Source of the DNA: Streptomyces regalis
GTDB lineage: Bacteria; Actinomycetota; Actinomycetes; Streptomycetales; Streptomycetaceae
Direction of reading: 5' to 3'
Assembly (NCBI RefSeq): GCF_001509475.1
Contig: NZ_LLZG01000375.1
Span: forward strand, 1-64,000
DNA length: 64,000 bases
The notes below the pieces were generated by a model. It did not search any database, was not told where the DNA came from, and was given only the letters and a program-made list of their open reading frames with translations. The translations under genes and the position numbers were made by a program. Positions within the stretch are counted from its first letter, which is position 1. Every line of letters begins with the position of its first letter. This document shows, piece by piece, positions 44,270-52,960 of the stretch.

Positions 44270-44397
44270 CGCACACCGAGCATCGTCTCCATGTGCGCCT
44301 CGACGAGGTCCTGCACATCCGCCTCGACTTCAGCAAGACGCGGCGTAACCTCGGCCACGCCGTTATCAATTGTGCGGAACAGTTTCAGGCCCGGCAC
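44270..44397 (-). pseudogene. NucS/DUF5655-like nuclease N-terminal fragment
   Basis: GTG start at 44397 with GAGGAGGGGAAG just upstream. It reads VPGLKLFRTIDNGVAEVTPR then [20 protein letters not shown] and GVRFLAS. This resembles the N-terminal segment of PD-(D/E)XK-like proteins (NucS-related, DUF5655), just before the catalytic core would begin. The text then becomes unrelated. It is a deletion remnant facing the broken GAPDH gene. Confidence 0.5.
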
Positions 44398-44543
44398 CTT
44401 CCCCTCCTCGGCCGGAGATCGAAACGGGCTCATCGCAGTAGAGGGTGCAGTCGGGGTCTGTCGGTTTTCGAGGTCGCCGGCACGGATTTCAGGATCGGCT
44501 GCACTCCTGTCCGAGCGCGACGAGACGTGCGCCGCGGAACGAG

Positions 44544-45002
44544 CTATGCACCCTCGTTGTCATCACGCAGGGAATGGATCATCCTCTGCAGGATCCGGAA
44601 CGCGTCTGACTGCTCGGTCTCGGTCAGGCCGGCCAGCATTCTGGCCTCGACGGACCGGACAGCTGCGCTCGCCTTCTCGAGGCTTCGTCGGCCGCGAGGC
44701 GTGAGCCGCGTGGGAAGCACCTTCCCGACGGGCGCCTCCGCAGGCCTGGTCACGTAGCCGTCTCGTTCCAGGGCCTGGAGTAGCACGTTCATCGTCTGCC
44801 GAGTCACGAACGCGCCGCGCGCGAGCTCGGAGTTCGACAAGCCCGGTCGTTGCGCCAGCAGCTCGAGGCAGGAGTAGTGCGTCACGCTCATCCCGAGCGG
44901 CCGCAGCACTTCCTCCATGGCCGCGCGGAGGGCGCTCGACGCTTCTTTGAGCAGGTAGCCCAGTGACGTCTCCAGGTCGACGCCGACACCTTCTTGACTC
45001 AT
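44544..45002 (-). CDS. MarR-family transcriptional regulator
   Basis: 152 residues. SLGYLLKEASSALRAAMEEV is the dimerisation helix, LGMSVTHYSCLELLAQRPGL leads into the winged helix, SNSELARGAFVTRQTMNVLL is the recognition helix, and RPAEAPVGKVLPTRLTPRGR the wing. It is divergently transcribed from a VOC-family gene. Two identical-core operators lie in the 64-bp gap, one overlapping this gene's start codon, so it very likely represses both genes. Confidence 0.88.
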   Translation of the reverse strand: MSQEGVGVDLETSLGYLLKEASSALRAAMEEVLRPLGMSVTHYSCLELLAQRPGLSNSELARGAFVTRQTMNVLLQALERDGYVTRPAEAPVGKVLPTRLTPRGRRSLEKASAAVRSVEARMLAGLTETEQSDAFRILQRMIHSLRDDNEGA

Positions 45003-45046
45003 GTCAGCATTCTGACATAGGTTTCATGCATGTCAGAAAACTGACA
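45002..45046. promoter_or_regulatory. Two MarR operators TGTCAG-N4-CTGACA
   Basis: TGTCAGcattCTGACA (45002-45017) and TGTCAGaaaaCTGACA (45031-45046): perfect 6-bp inverted repeats with 4-bp spacers, centres 29 bp apart, in the marR-VOC intergenic region. Confidence 0.85.
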
Positions 45047-45066
45047 CGCAAGGAAGGAGCGTCATC

Positions 45067-45435
45067 ATGCCCGCCACCGGCCCCGACTTCATCTCGCTCC
45101 AAGTGCGCGACCTCGACGCTTCGCAGGCGTTCTACGAGCAGTACCTGGGCCTCGTCCGCTCGCCGGCCGGACCTCCGCACGCCGTCGTCTTCGAGACGAA
45201 GCCGATCGCGTTCGCACTCCGCGACGTCATTCCCGGCACCGACCTCGCATCCGTCCCTCAGCCCGGCATCGGTGCCGCGATCTGGCTCCACGCCACCGAC
45301 GTCCAGGCCATCCACGATGCGCTCGTCGCCGACGGTCACACCATCGTCTCCGCACCGATCGAAGGCCCCTTCGGTCGGACCTTCACCTTCGCCGACCCCG
45401 ACGGCTACCAGGTCACGCTCCACGACCGCGCTTGA
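45067..45435 (+). CDS. VOC-family (glyoxalase/bleomycin-resistance-like) protein
   Basis: 122 residues with one vicinal-oxygen-chelate module pair: ISLQVRDLDASQAFYEQYLG at the start, IWLHATDVQAIHDALVADGH in the middle and FTFADPDGYQVTLHD at the end. The metal ligand positions are not fully canonical (Q in the first strand, no clear His). GGAAGGAGCGTC precedes the ATG. Being divergent from a MarR repressor with shared operators suggests an inducible role in detoxifying a small electrophile, phenol or antibiotic. The ligand is not predictable. Confidence 0.85.
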   Translation: MPATGPDFISLQVRDLDASQAFYEQYLGLVRSPAGPPHAVVFETKPIAFALRDVIPGTDLASVPQPGIGAAIWLHATDVQAIHDALVADGHTIVSAPIEGPFGRTFTFADPDGYQVTLHDRA

Positions 45436-45464
45436 TCGACCAAACGCCACCGGACGATCATCAG

Positions 45465-45620
45465 CGGATGCGCCCCAGGCTCGTGCGTGACGCCACGTTC
45501 TGCCGGCTCGATGACCTCGGCTTGGAAGTGGTCGGCCAACAGTTGCATCCCGACCACGCCGTGTTGCTCTGTCGAGTGGTCGACCCTGATGACTGGTGCC
45601 ATGCCTGCGGTTGTCTGGGG
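45465..45620 (+). pseudogene. ISL3-family transposase N-terminal fragment
   Basis: DATFCRLDDLGLEVVGQQLH then PDHAVLLCRVVDPDDWCHAC with GC at the end. This is the start of ISL3 transposases, with the first half of the N-terminal zinc finger (CHACGC). Homology ends at about 45620, where the integrase relic on the other strand begins. Confidence 0.65.
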
Positions 45621-45829
45621 GTGCCGCCGACTGCTCACACAACCGCAGTCCCGTACGGACCATCGAGCCCGCATAGGCAGCGGCCCGCGCCGCCTACTGG
45701 CCCCGGAAACCCTGCCGCGGCAGCTCGGCTGTATCGAAGCCGCACAGTCCCACATTCCGCCACCGCCGATAGGAGGCCGGCGGCAGCCACCTCACGTCCC
45801 GGCGCGGCCCTGTGTGTGAGACCTCTGCC

Positions 45830-46210
45830 GGCACCTGCCGCACCGGAGATCGCCCGGCACCGCTGAGGTCCTGTCGATCGCCCATAGGTAGAACTGGTTG
45901 ACCGTGGAGACCTCCCGGTGCCAGGAACCGTCCTCCAGCCTCGGCCCCCGCTCGTCCCGCCGACGCCACCACTCATACGCCGCCCGGTCGTCGGACGTTG
46001 CATCCCGTCGGCCGAGCCCGCCCCGGGCGAACCACAGGAAGTCGAAGAACGTCCGCAGATCCCGAGTGACCGTCTGATACACCCGAAGTCGTCCAGCCGC
46101 TCACCCAGCCCGGCAAACAGCGTGCTGAACTCTCGCATGAACGGCGTCTCTTCACGCGGCCACGTCAGCTCCCGGCGGGTGAAGTGCACCCGCCATCCGG
46201 TGATCGACAT
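45830..46210 (-). pseudogene. Tyrosine recombinase N-terminal (core-binding) fragment
   Basis: The frame from 46210 reads WRVHFTRRELTWPREETPFM then REFSTLFAGLGERLDDF. After a one-base slip near 46083 the next frame gives VYQTVTRDLRTFFDFLWFAR and [20 protein letters not shown] with [14 protein letters not shown]. This is the SAM-like arm-binding and core-binding N-terminal domain of an XerC/integrase-type protein. The catalytic R-H-R-Y domain is absent. Confidence 0.65.
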
Positions 46211-46615
46211 GGCGCTGGACGATAGTCCCTGGACAGCTCAACAGCGCATGACCGAAATGGGACGGTTCTCCAGACGCTCGAAGCCGTGCGGGCGGGCGAT
46301 GCGTTCCTGCACATACACCGTGGTGATGCTCCAGGGAGCTGGAGCAGTACCTCTACTGCCGGGATGCGGATTCAGGAGTGGGCCACGCTGTTGCTGCCGG
46401 AGCTGGGGCTGATGGGCGGGCCGCGGCCGACGTGCGCGGACGTCGCCTTGGGGGCATGCGCGAAGTACGGCCGTCCACGCTCGGTGTACGTTCCGCGAGT
46501 TGTTCGTCGTCGAGAGGCTCGAGGCCGACGGGGCGGAGGCCCGCGGTGTTCTGTGTGTGGAGGCAGTTCGGAGCCGGCTTTGGGAGTGGCGGGCTCACAT
46601 GTCGAGGTGTCGTGA
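46211..46615. other. Unassigned 0.4 kb
   Basis: Plus-strand text such as QTLEAVRAGDAFLHIHRGDA and ELEQYLYCRDADSG looks coding but is split over frames. I cannot name a family. No RNA gene is apparent. Confidence 0.3.
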
Positions 46616-47392
46616 TCAATCCTCGTAGCACCGACGCGCAAGATGGACGGTAATGTCGGCGGCCATCTCGACCCTGTCCGGCAGAACCTGCATGATCTGG
46701 TCGAATACCTGCTCTCGTTCCGAGATCGGCAAGACGAGATAGGCCGAGATGGTGGAGAGATGACCAACGTAGTCACGAGCACTCATCGTCAAGCGCCGTT
46801 CAATCGTGGACTGTTGAACACCGGTGAACCACTCTGAGCGTTGCAGCTCCGTACCCGGCCACTGCATCTCATGGCCCGGAGGCGTCCCGTCTGGGGATGG
46901 AATCTCGTCGCTCTCCAAGAACGGTGCTCGCGCCGCGCGAACGGCTTCCTCCACAGCCGGGTCAGCCAGTCGGAATGGCCCGCCGCACGAGGCGAACACA
47001 CCCCCCGGCTCCAGCAGTGCGGCCATGCGTGACCACCGCCCCTCCGGTTCCGTCCAATGCAGCGCTGCTGCCGCATAGACCAGCCCGTACCGCTCGGCCG
47101 GTCGCACGTCCTCGAACGCGGCTTGCACCGTTCTGACGTTGGCCGGTACGTGCTTGCGCAGCTCGGCAAGCATGGACCCGTCAGGCTCGGTAGCGGTAAC
47201 CGTCACCCCCCGTTGAGCGAACAGCCGGGTTGCTTTGCCTGTCCCAGCGCCAATCTCGAGGGCAGTCCGGACCGGATGGTCCGCGTATGCCATCACCATG
47301 TCGAACAGTTCCTCGGGATACCCCGGCCGGAACCGTTCGTACGCTTCCGCCACCACTCCGAAGCTCAGCGCGCGACCAGACATGCCGAGCAT
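46616..47392 (-). CDS. SAM-dependent methyltransferase (class I)
   Basis: 258 residues. SFGVVAEAYERFRPGYPEEL is the typical start of UbiE/COQ5-like small-molecule methyltransferases. Motif I is TALEIGAGTGKATRLFAQRG, motif II VTVTATEPDGSMLAELRKHV, and motif III region YAAAALHWTEPEGRWSRMAA carries the A-x-H-W signature of this subfamily. Intact, monocistronic, with weak ribosome site; the second Met (47383) may be the true start. Substrate unknown. Confidence 0.83.
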   Translation of the reverse strand: MLGMSGRALSFGVVAEAYERFRPGYPEELFDMVMAYADHPVRTALEIGAGTGKATRLFAQRGVTVTATEPDGSMLAELRKHVPANVRTVQAAFEDVRPAERYGLVYAAAALHWTEPEGRWSRMAALLEPGGVFASCGGPFRLADPAVEEAVRAARAPFLESDEIPSPDGTPPGHEMQWPGTELQRSEWFTGVQQSTIERRLTMSARDYVGHLSTISAYLVLPISEREQVFDQIMQVLPDRVEMAADITVHLARRCYED

Positions 47393-47463
47393 CCTGACAC
47401 GAGCCGCGCCTCTGGTGCTTGATCTTTTTGGCGCTGCTGTCCGTCAGGGTGGTGCTTGCCTGA

Positions 47464-48336
47464 TCAGAGGTTTACGTCGACGTAGTCGCCGGTGGCCTTG
47501 ACCGGGCCGGTGGTCGTGGTGCCGGTGAAGTTCCAACGCCAGTAGCCGTCCTTCACCGCCTTGACGGTGGTGCGCAGGGTGCCGGTGTTGCTTGTGTTCA
47601 CCGTGGCCACCGTGGTGTAGGTGCTGCTGCCCTTCGGGCGGAACTGCAGTTTCACGGCTTGGCCGGCGTATCCCGCATACCGGTAGGTGTCCCAGTTGGC
47701 CCGTACGAGCTTGCCGGTGACGGTGATGGGAGCACCCTTGGCCACCGGTTCCGGTGCGGCATTGACGGTGAGCCGCGCGGCGCGCTTGAGGCCGAACGAC
47801 CCCACGCCGGGGGCAAAGACGGAATCGCCGTCGTTGGCGTCGACCAAGGCGTCGACCGACCATGTTCCCGCGTTGGCGTTGGCCAGGTCCACCGGGTCGT
47901 CGCTGCCGGCGGCCGGGTGGGCGTTGGCGGTGAACACCGTCGTGCATGCCGTCGCGGTCTCGCAGAACGCGTCGGTGGTGTAGAAACCGCCGTGCGGCCC
48001 CTTCAGATCCACATCGGCGAAGGACAGGCCGGAGTCATCCGATCCCGTGACCGTGACCGGGAACACCACGTCGTGCGTGATACCCACGATGACGTCACGT
48101 CCGGAGTTGACGGTGGCACCGCTGACCACCGGGTCGCTGGGTCCGGTGTCGGTGGCGGCATCGGCCGAGGCGCCGACCCCGGCCAGCAGAACGGCGACGG
48201 CCCCCACCACGACACCACGGTTTGTCGCGCGACCGACGGGCTTGCGCCGTAGGGCGGCGCGTGCGGCGGCGATGGGCGGGGCGATGGCGCGCCCGCCGCT
48301 TTGTCTGTCGCCAGGTGGTGCGGTGAAGCGGCTCAT
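47464..48336 (-). CDS. Secreted DUF5707-like protein
   Basis: 290 residues from the ATG at 48336 (GGGAGGATTC upstream). A long signal region with twin-arginine-like basic stretch (RAALRRKPVGRATNRG) and hydrophobic core VVVGAVAVLLAGVGASADA ends near residue 62. The mature part is beta-rich: SGATVNSGRDVIVGITHDVV, TGSDDSGLSFADVDLKGPHG, and a C-terminal Ig-like module (PITVTGKLVRANWDTYRYAG; YAGQAVKLQFRPKGSSTYTT). It fits the Streptomyces secreted DUF5707 group. It probably acts outside the cell; function unknown. Confidence 0.7.
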   Translation of the reverse strand: MSRFTAPPGDRQSGGRAIAPPIAAARAALRRKPVGRATNRGVVVGAVAVLLAGVGASADAATDTGPSDPVVSGATVNSGRDVIVGITHDVVFPVTVTGSDDSGLSFADVDLKGPHGGFYTTDAFCETATACTTVFTANAHPAAGSDDPVDLANANAGTWSVDALVDANDGDSVFAPGVGSFGLKRAARLTVNAAPEPVAKGAPITVTGKLVRANWDTYRYAGYAGQAVKLQFRPKGSSTYTTVATVNTSNTGTLRTTVKAVKDGYWRWNFTGTTTTGPVKATGDYVDVNL

Positions 48337-48777
48337 GAATCCTCCCAAGGATGGCAGACCCTGCTGCCAACCACCCCACGAGCGACGACCGTTGGCGGCG
48401 GCGACCGCGGGAGACGGATGTGTGTCACTCCTACGACTGCCGAACCGGCCCGATCGTTGCCCCCGGCAGGGCGGGAAGACGACACGCCACCTGCCGCGGG
48501 AGTCGTTATGTGAATCGAGACGCCGGGAGATGTCGGCGAGTACCGAGAGCCGAGAACTGAGGGCACCATGCCAAGCGTTCCATCGTCTGGGTGTCGATGC
48601 CGGTCTTCAGCGCGCCGCAGGTCGTCGCGACGGCTGCCTGGCAGGGCTGGGGAGTGCTGGTGACACCGCCGGAACTGATGGGCCGGATGAACACAGCCGT
48701 CCGCTGGGTCGTGTGGGGCAGGTTCCCCAGCCCGCGTCCGCGTCCTCTCCCGGTCATTGCGTCACTGGTCTTGACGG
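48337..48777. other. Unassigned 0.44 kb
   Basis: Between the DUF5707 gene start and the end of the GlxA-like gene. It must contain the DUF5707 promoter. Frames here show no motif; a possible decayed ORF cannot be supported. Confidence 0.4.
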
Positions 48778-49725
48778 TCAGCGGGGCCGTGAGCGGAAAG
48801 TGCGGCGGTACGTGTCCGGGGGCACGCCGACCGTGCGGTTGAAGTGGCGCCGCAGTGTCGTGGAGGTGCCCATGCCGGTGGCTGTTGCGATGGTGTCGAT
48901 GCTGTCGTCGGTCCTTTCCAGTAGTTCCTGGGCGCGGCGGATGCGCTGGGTCAGCAGCCACTGCAGGGGGGTGGTGCCGGTCGCCGCTTTGAAGTGGCGG
49001 CCGAGGTGGCGTGAGCTCATGCGTGCCTCGCGGGCCAAGTCCTGCACCGTCAGCGGTTGGTCGAGTCGTTCGATGATCCAGGGGATCAGGGCGGCGAGGG
49101 GGTGGTCGTCCTGGGCGGGCACCGGGGCGGTGACGAACTGGGCTTGGCCGCCGGCCCGGTGGGGCGGCACGACCAGGCGGCGGGCGACGGCGTTGGCGGT
49201 CGAGGTGCCGTGGTCGAGTCGGACGAGGTGCAGGCACAGGTCCATGGCGGCGGCTTTGCCGGCGGAGGTGAGGACGGTCCCGTTGTCGACGTAGAGGACG
49301 TCCGGGTCGACCTCCACCCGGGGGTAGCGGACGGCCAGAGCCTCGGTGTGTGCCCAGTGGGTGGTGGCGCGTCTGCCGTCCAGCAGGCCGGCGGCGGCCA
49401 GCACGAACGCACCCGTGCACAGCGAGGCCACGCGTGCGCCCGCTTCGTGGGCCGCGCGCACTGCGTCGACCAGGTCGTCGGGTGGGTCCTCGTCGACGTC
49501 GGCCCAGCCCGGGACGATCACGGTGTCGGCGTGCTGGAGCCGGTCGAGCCCGTGGTCCGGCTCCAGCCGGAACCGGCCGAAGCGCACGGCGTTCGGCCCG
49601 CAGATGTCGACGTCGTACCAGGGGCCCGGCAGGGAGGCCGGGGCGCCGCCGAACACCTCGTACGCCACGGACAGTTCGAAGTGGAGCATTCCGTCGGTGA
49701 CGGCCAGCGCGACGACAGTAGCCAT
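48778..49725 (-). CDS. GlxA-family transcriptional regulator (DJ-1/PfpI + AraC)
   Basis: 315 residues from ATG 49725. The N-terminal DJ-1/PfpI-like amidase-fold domain (VVALAVTDGMLHFELSVAYE; GARVASLCTGAFVLAAAGLL with the nucleophile-elbow Cys in S-L-C-T-G) is followed by a C-terminal AraC HTH pair (LTVQDLAREARMSSRHLGRH; TIATATGMGTSTTLRRHFNR). Such proteins are one-component regulators. It is divergent from a saccharopine-dehydrogenase-like enzyme with only 101 bases between, so that gene is the likely target. Confidence 0.87.
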   Translation of the reverse strand: MATVVALAVTDGMLHFELSVAYEVFGGAPASLPGPWYDVDICGPNAVRFGRFRLEPDHGLDRLQHADTVIVPGWADVDEDPPDDLVDAVRAAHEAGARVASLCTGAFVLAAAGLLDGRRATTHWAHTEALAVRYPRVEVDPDVLYVDNGTVLTSAGKAAAMDLCLHLVRLDHGTSTANAVARRLVVPPHRAGGQAQFVTAPVPAQDDHPLAALIPWIIERLDQPLTVQDLAREARMSSRHLGRHFKAATGTTPLQWLLTQRIRRAQELLERTDDSIDTIATATGMGTSTTLRRHFNRTVGVPPDTYRRTFRSRPR

Positions 49726-49826
49726 GTCCGTAATTGTACGTGTCACGTCGTTCCAGACACTCACGGTGGAGCGTCCGCCCGCGCCAGGATGGTCGTAGTC
49801 GATCAATCGAGTACGGGGAGAGAGAC

Positions 49827-50858
49827 ATGGCAGCGGGTCACAAGGTCACGGTGTACGGGGCGTACGGGCACACGGGGCGGTTCGTGGTGGCGGAGCTGCT
49901 GGAACGCGGGTTCGTCCCCGTTCTCGCCGGTCGCGACGCCGAGAAGCTGCGGGCGCTGGCGGAGTCCCACCCCGGACTCGAGGTCAGACCGGCGTCGGTC
50001 GACGACCCCGCGTCGCTCGACCGTGCGCTCAGCGGTGCGGCGGCCGTCATCAACAGCGCCGGGCCCTTCGCCACGACCAGCGCACCCCTGATCGAGGCGG
50101 CCCTGCGGGCCGAGATCCCGTACGTGGACGTGGCGGCCGAGATCGAGGCCAACGTCGATACGTTCGAGCGATTCGCGGACCGGGCACGCGCCGCCGGAGC
50201 GGTGATCGTCCCCGCGATGGCCTTCTACGGCGGTCTCGGCGACCTGCTGGCCACGGCGGCGATGGGCGACTGGACCGAGGCGGACGAGGCGCACATCGCG
50301 TACGGGCTGAACAACTGGCACCCCACGGAGGGGACGCGGGCCGCCGGCGCGGTTTCGCGGCAACGGCGCGACGGCGCACGCGTCGTGTTCCGGAACGGGC
50401 GGCTGGACTACCGCCAGGACGACATGACGACCCTCAAGTGGCCCTTCCCCGAGCCGATGGGCACCCGGGAGGTCATCGGGGAGTTCACGATGGCCGACGT
50501 CGTCACCATCCCCAGCCACCTGCCCATTCCCGAAGTGCGCACCTACATGACGACCGAGGCGGCCAGGGATCTGTCGTCCCCGGACACTCCGGCGCCGGCC
50601 GCGGTCGACGAGAGCGGGCGGTCCACGCAGACCTTCCTGGTCGATGTCGTGGTGCGCTCGGGTGACACCGAGCGGCGTGCTGTGGCGAGCGGCCAGGACA
50701 TCTATGCCGTCACCGCGCCGCTCGCGGTGGAAGCGGTGGCCCGCATCGTCACGGGACGGACCAGGACGGTCGGCGTCGCCTCCGCCGGCGAGATCTTCGA
50801 CGCCGCCGACTTCCTGCGTGCGCTGTCCTCGCACATCTCCCTGGAGCTGCGTCCGTAG
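49827..50858 (+). CDS. Saccharopine dehydrogenase-like NADP-binding enzyme
   Basis: 343 residues from ATG 49827 (GGGGAGAGAGAC upstream). The N-terminal Rossmann motif is VTVYGAYGHTGRFVVAELLE, followed by AAVINSAGPFATTSAPLIEA and YVDVAAEIEANVDTFERFAD, which match the trans-acting enoyl reductase/saccharopine dehydrogenase NADP-binding superfamily. The C-terminal part holds the substrate domain (MTTLKWPFPEPMGTREVIGE). Substrate unknown. The divergent GlxA-type regulator probably controls it. Confidence 0.82.
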   Translation: MAAGHKVTVYGAYGHTGRFVVAELLERGFVPVLAGRDAEKLRALAESHPGLEVRPASVDDPASLDRALSGAAAVINSAGPFATTSAPLIEAALRAEIPYVDVAAEIEANVDTFERFADRARAAGAVIVPAMAFYGGLGDLLATAAMGDWTEADEAHIAYGLNNWHPTEGTRAAGAVSRQRRDGARVVFRNGRLDYRQDDMTTLKWPFPEPMGTREVIGEFTMADVVTIPSHLPIPEVRTYMTTEAARDLSSPDTPAPAAVDESGRSTQTFLVDVVVRSGDTERRAVASGQDIYAVTAPLAVEAVARIVTGRTRTVGVASAGEIFDAADFLRALSSHISLELRP

Positions 50859-51024
50859 CAGGCCGGCCGCACCCGGCAGGACGCGCGGACGTCACGGCGC
50901 GCATCGTCGGCGCTGATACGCAAGCGCAGTTGCATCGCGCAGCAGCAAGCGAGGCTCTCCGTGAAGCACGGGTCCCAGGAGCAGACTTGGCGCTGTCACC
51001 CAGAGCTCGCGGACGGGGTGGCGG

Positions 51025-51300
51025 CAGCGAACTGCGGCGCTTCCTACGAGCCCGGCGCGCGCAGGACGCCCGTCTGGAGCGCGGCATCGAGAATCGCCCC
51101 GGCCCGTCCGTCGTCGACGCCCTGGCCCGCGCCCTGCTGATGGACGACCACGAGCGCGAACACCTGCGCAAGCTGGTCGCACGCGCCGCCCGGACGGACT
51201 CCGGGCCAGTGACCGCCCCCGGTCAGGCCGTATCGCCCGGTACGTTGCTGGTGCTTGAGAGCATGCGGCCCAACCCTGCGGTCGTGGTGACCTACGGCTC
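51025..51300 (+). pseudogene. MmyB-like XRE regulator with deleted HTH core
   Basis: SELRRFLRARRAQ is joined directly to LERGIENRPGPSVVDALARA, LLMDDHEREHLRKLVARAAR, then LLVLESMRPNPAVVV. The family normally has some 25-30 residues with the HTH between the first two blocks, so an internal deletion removed the DNA-binding helices. The C-terminal ligand domain stops at VVVTYGS, where cupin text begins. Confidence 0.6.
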
Positions 51301-51301
51301 G

Positions 51302-51515
51302 ACACCATCACGGCCAGTGCGGAGCCGTCGGGGATCCTCGTGGCCAAGGTGCGCTTCGCGCCCTGCTCCCCCACCGCCTGGCACCGGCACTCCTTCGGAT
51401 CGTGATGCGCTCCGGCGACACCGTCTGCACGCCGCCGGGCGAGTGTCACTGGCACGGCGGCGCCCGCGAGCACTTCATGACCCACCTGGCGATGGTGTCG
51501 ACCGGGGATGCGGGG
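51302..51515 (+). pseudogene. Cupin-domain protein with internal deletion
   Basis: DTITASAEPSGILVAKVRFA and PTAWHRHSFG in one frame are followed, after loss of the central strands, by VMRSGDTVCTPPGECHWHGG and AREHFMTHLAMV in another. The metal-site His residues of cupin motif 1 (W-H-R-H) and motif 2 (H-W-H-G) are both present. Some 15-20 residues between them are missing. Confidence 0.6.
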
Positions 51516-51667
51516 GACGGCGCGACCGGCCCTGCAGGATCCCGACGACGGACGCTCGGCCCCGCGAGGAGCCTGCCGTGGGCCGGGGTCCTCGGGTTCG
51601 CTCTGTAACGCTTTTCGCGCCTCGACCCAAGAACAAGTGAAGTGCCTTTGACGAGAAGGAGACACCT

Positions 51668-52315
51668 GTGGATGACGCGGAACGGTTACGGAGTGGGCCC
51701 GCCGCGGCCGTACGTGACCCGCAGCTCTTCGAGGAGTTCTACCGGCGTCACGTGGACGCGGTGATGCGTTTCGTGGCCCGGCGCGTCGACGACCCGCACA
51801 CGGCGGCCGACCTGACGGCCGAGATCTTCCTCGCCGTCCTCGACTCGGCCCACTCCTACCGGCCGCGCCTCGGCAGCGAGACGGCCTGGCTGTACGGCAT
51901 CGCACGCAACGTCGTGTCATCGGAGCGCCGCCGGATCGCCCGGGAGACCGAACGCGATCTGCGCATCTCCGGGCGGCGGCTGCTGGAGCCCGACGACATC
52001 GCCCGCATCGAGGACAAACTCGACGCAGAGAGCCCGGGACGGCTCGTCCTGGCCGCGCTCGCGAGGCTTCCCGAGGGCGAGCGGGCCGTCATGGAACTGA
52101 TCGCGGTGGACCAGCTCACGGTCACCGAGGCTGCGGCCGCGCTGGGCATCCGCCAGGTCACGGCCCGGGTCCGCCTGCACCGGGCACGCAAGGCGCTGCG
52201 GGAGGAGACGGACTGCCAGACCGCCGAGACGAATTCCACGGCCGTACAGGCATGTTCCGCGGGAACGGAGACGCCGGACACACCGCTGCTGTACGTCGCA
52301 AGGGGAGAAGCATGA
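51668..52315 (+). CDS. ECF-type RNA polymerase sigma factor
   Basis: 215 residues, GTG start with GAGAAGGAGACACCT upstream. Region 2 is LFEEFYRRHVDAVMRFVARR and TAADLTAEIFLAVLDSAHSY; region 4 is LPEGERAVMELIAVDQLTVT then EAAAALGIRQVTARVRLHRA. The 45-residue C-terminal tail is Thr/Ala-rich. Its ATGA overlap with the next gene, a membrane protein, marks an ECF-regulator pair of the kind annotated with CU044_5270 family proteins in actinobacteria. Confidence 0.85.
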   Translation: MDDAERLRSGPAAAVRDPQLFEEFYRRHVDAVMRFVARRVDDPHTAADLTAEIFLAVLDSAHSYRPRLGSETAWLYGIARNVVSSERRRIARETERDLRISGRRLLEPDDIARIEDKLDAESPGRLVLAALARLPEGERAVMELIAVDQLTVTEAAAALGIRQVTARVRLHRARKALREETDCQTAETNSTAVQACSAGTETPDTPLLYVARGEA

Positions 52316-52926
52316 GCACGAGGACGACGTTCGAGGACCGGCTGCTGGACGGGCTGAAGCGGGAGATCGAGCAGCGTGAGGCCGGGATGTGCCAGACCGG
52401 GCCGGCCGGGGCCACAACCCAGGAGGGCAAGTCGAAGGCTTCCGTGCGCCGTCTGTTCGCCCCACGCCGGATCGCCGTCGTCGCGATGGTCTGTGCGGCG
52501 GCCTGGCTCGCTACGGTGGTTGCGCCAGGCTCGCCGACCGACTCGACGGCATACGCCGTGGAGCCCCGTGACGACGGCAGTGTCACGCTCACCGTCAAGG
52601 ACCAGAGCATCAGTGTCGAGGCCCAACGCGAACTCGCGAAAGCAGTTCGGCCGTGGGGCATTCACGTGACCGTTGACGTACTCGCCCCCGGCTACGTCTG
52701 CGAGCGCAGCAAGGTCACCCCGCTCGTAGGAGTTGATGAGCAGGGCAACCGTGTGCCCATCATTCCCCTCAAGGCCGGCTGGGACGTGAGCCTGCGTCGG
52801 GGCAACGTGCTGACCTTCGAGAACACCAGGGGCGATTCCCGGCCGCGCGCGGTCGAGCTCTACGAGACCAGGAGCGAGGCCGAGCCCTGCGTTCCGATGA
52901 AGGTCACCCTGTCGGAACTCAACTGA
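52312..52926 (+). CDS. Membrane-anchored partner of the ECF sigma factor (CU044_5270-like)
   Basis: 204 residues from the ATG overlapping the sigma stop. A cytoplasmic N-terminus (TFEDRLLDGLKREIEQREAG, residues 4-23), one membrane helix at about 50-68 (IAVVAMVCAAAWLATVVAPG), then an extracytoplasmic domain beginning YAVEPRDDGSVTLTVKDQSI. The topology suits an anti-sigma or signal-transducing factor. No zinc-binding ASD motif (HxxxCxxC) is present. The role is inferred from coupling. Confidence 0.75.
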   Translation: MSTRTTFEDRLLDGLKREIEQREAGMCQTGPAGATTQEGKSKASVRRLFAPRRIAVVAMVCAAAWLATVVAPGSPTDSTAYAVEPRDDGSVTLTVKDQSISVEAQRELAKAVRPWGIHVTVDVLAPGYVCERSKVTPLVGVDEQGNRVPIIPLKAGWDVSLRRGNVLTFENTRGDSRPRAVELYETRSEAEPCVPMKVTLSELN

Positions 52927-52960
52927 CCGGGCAATTCACCGAAGAGCATACCCGCCCGCG

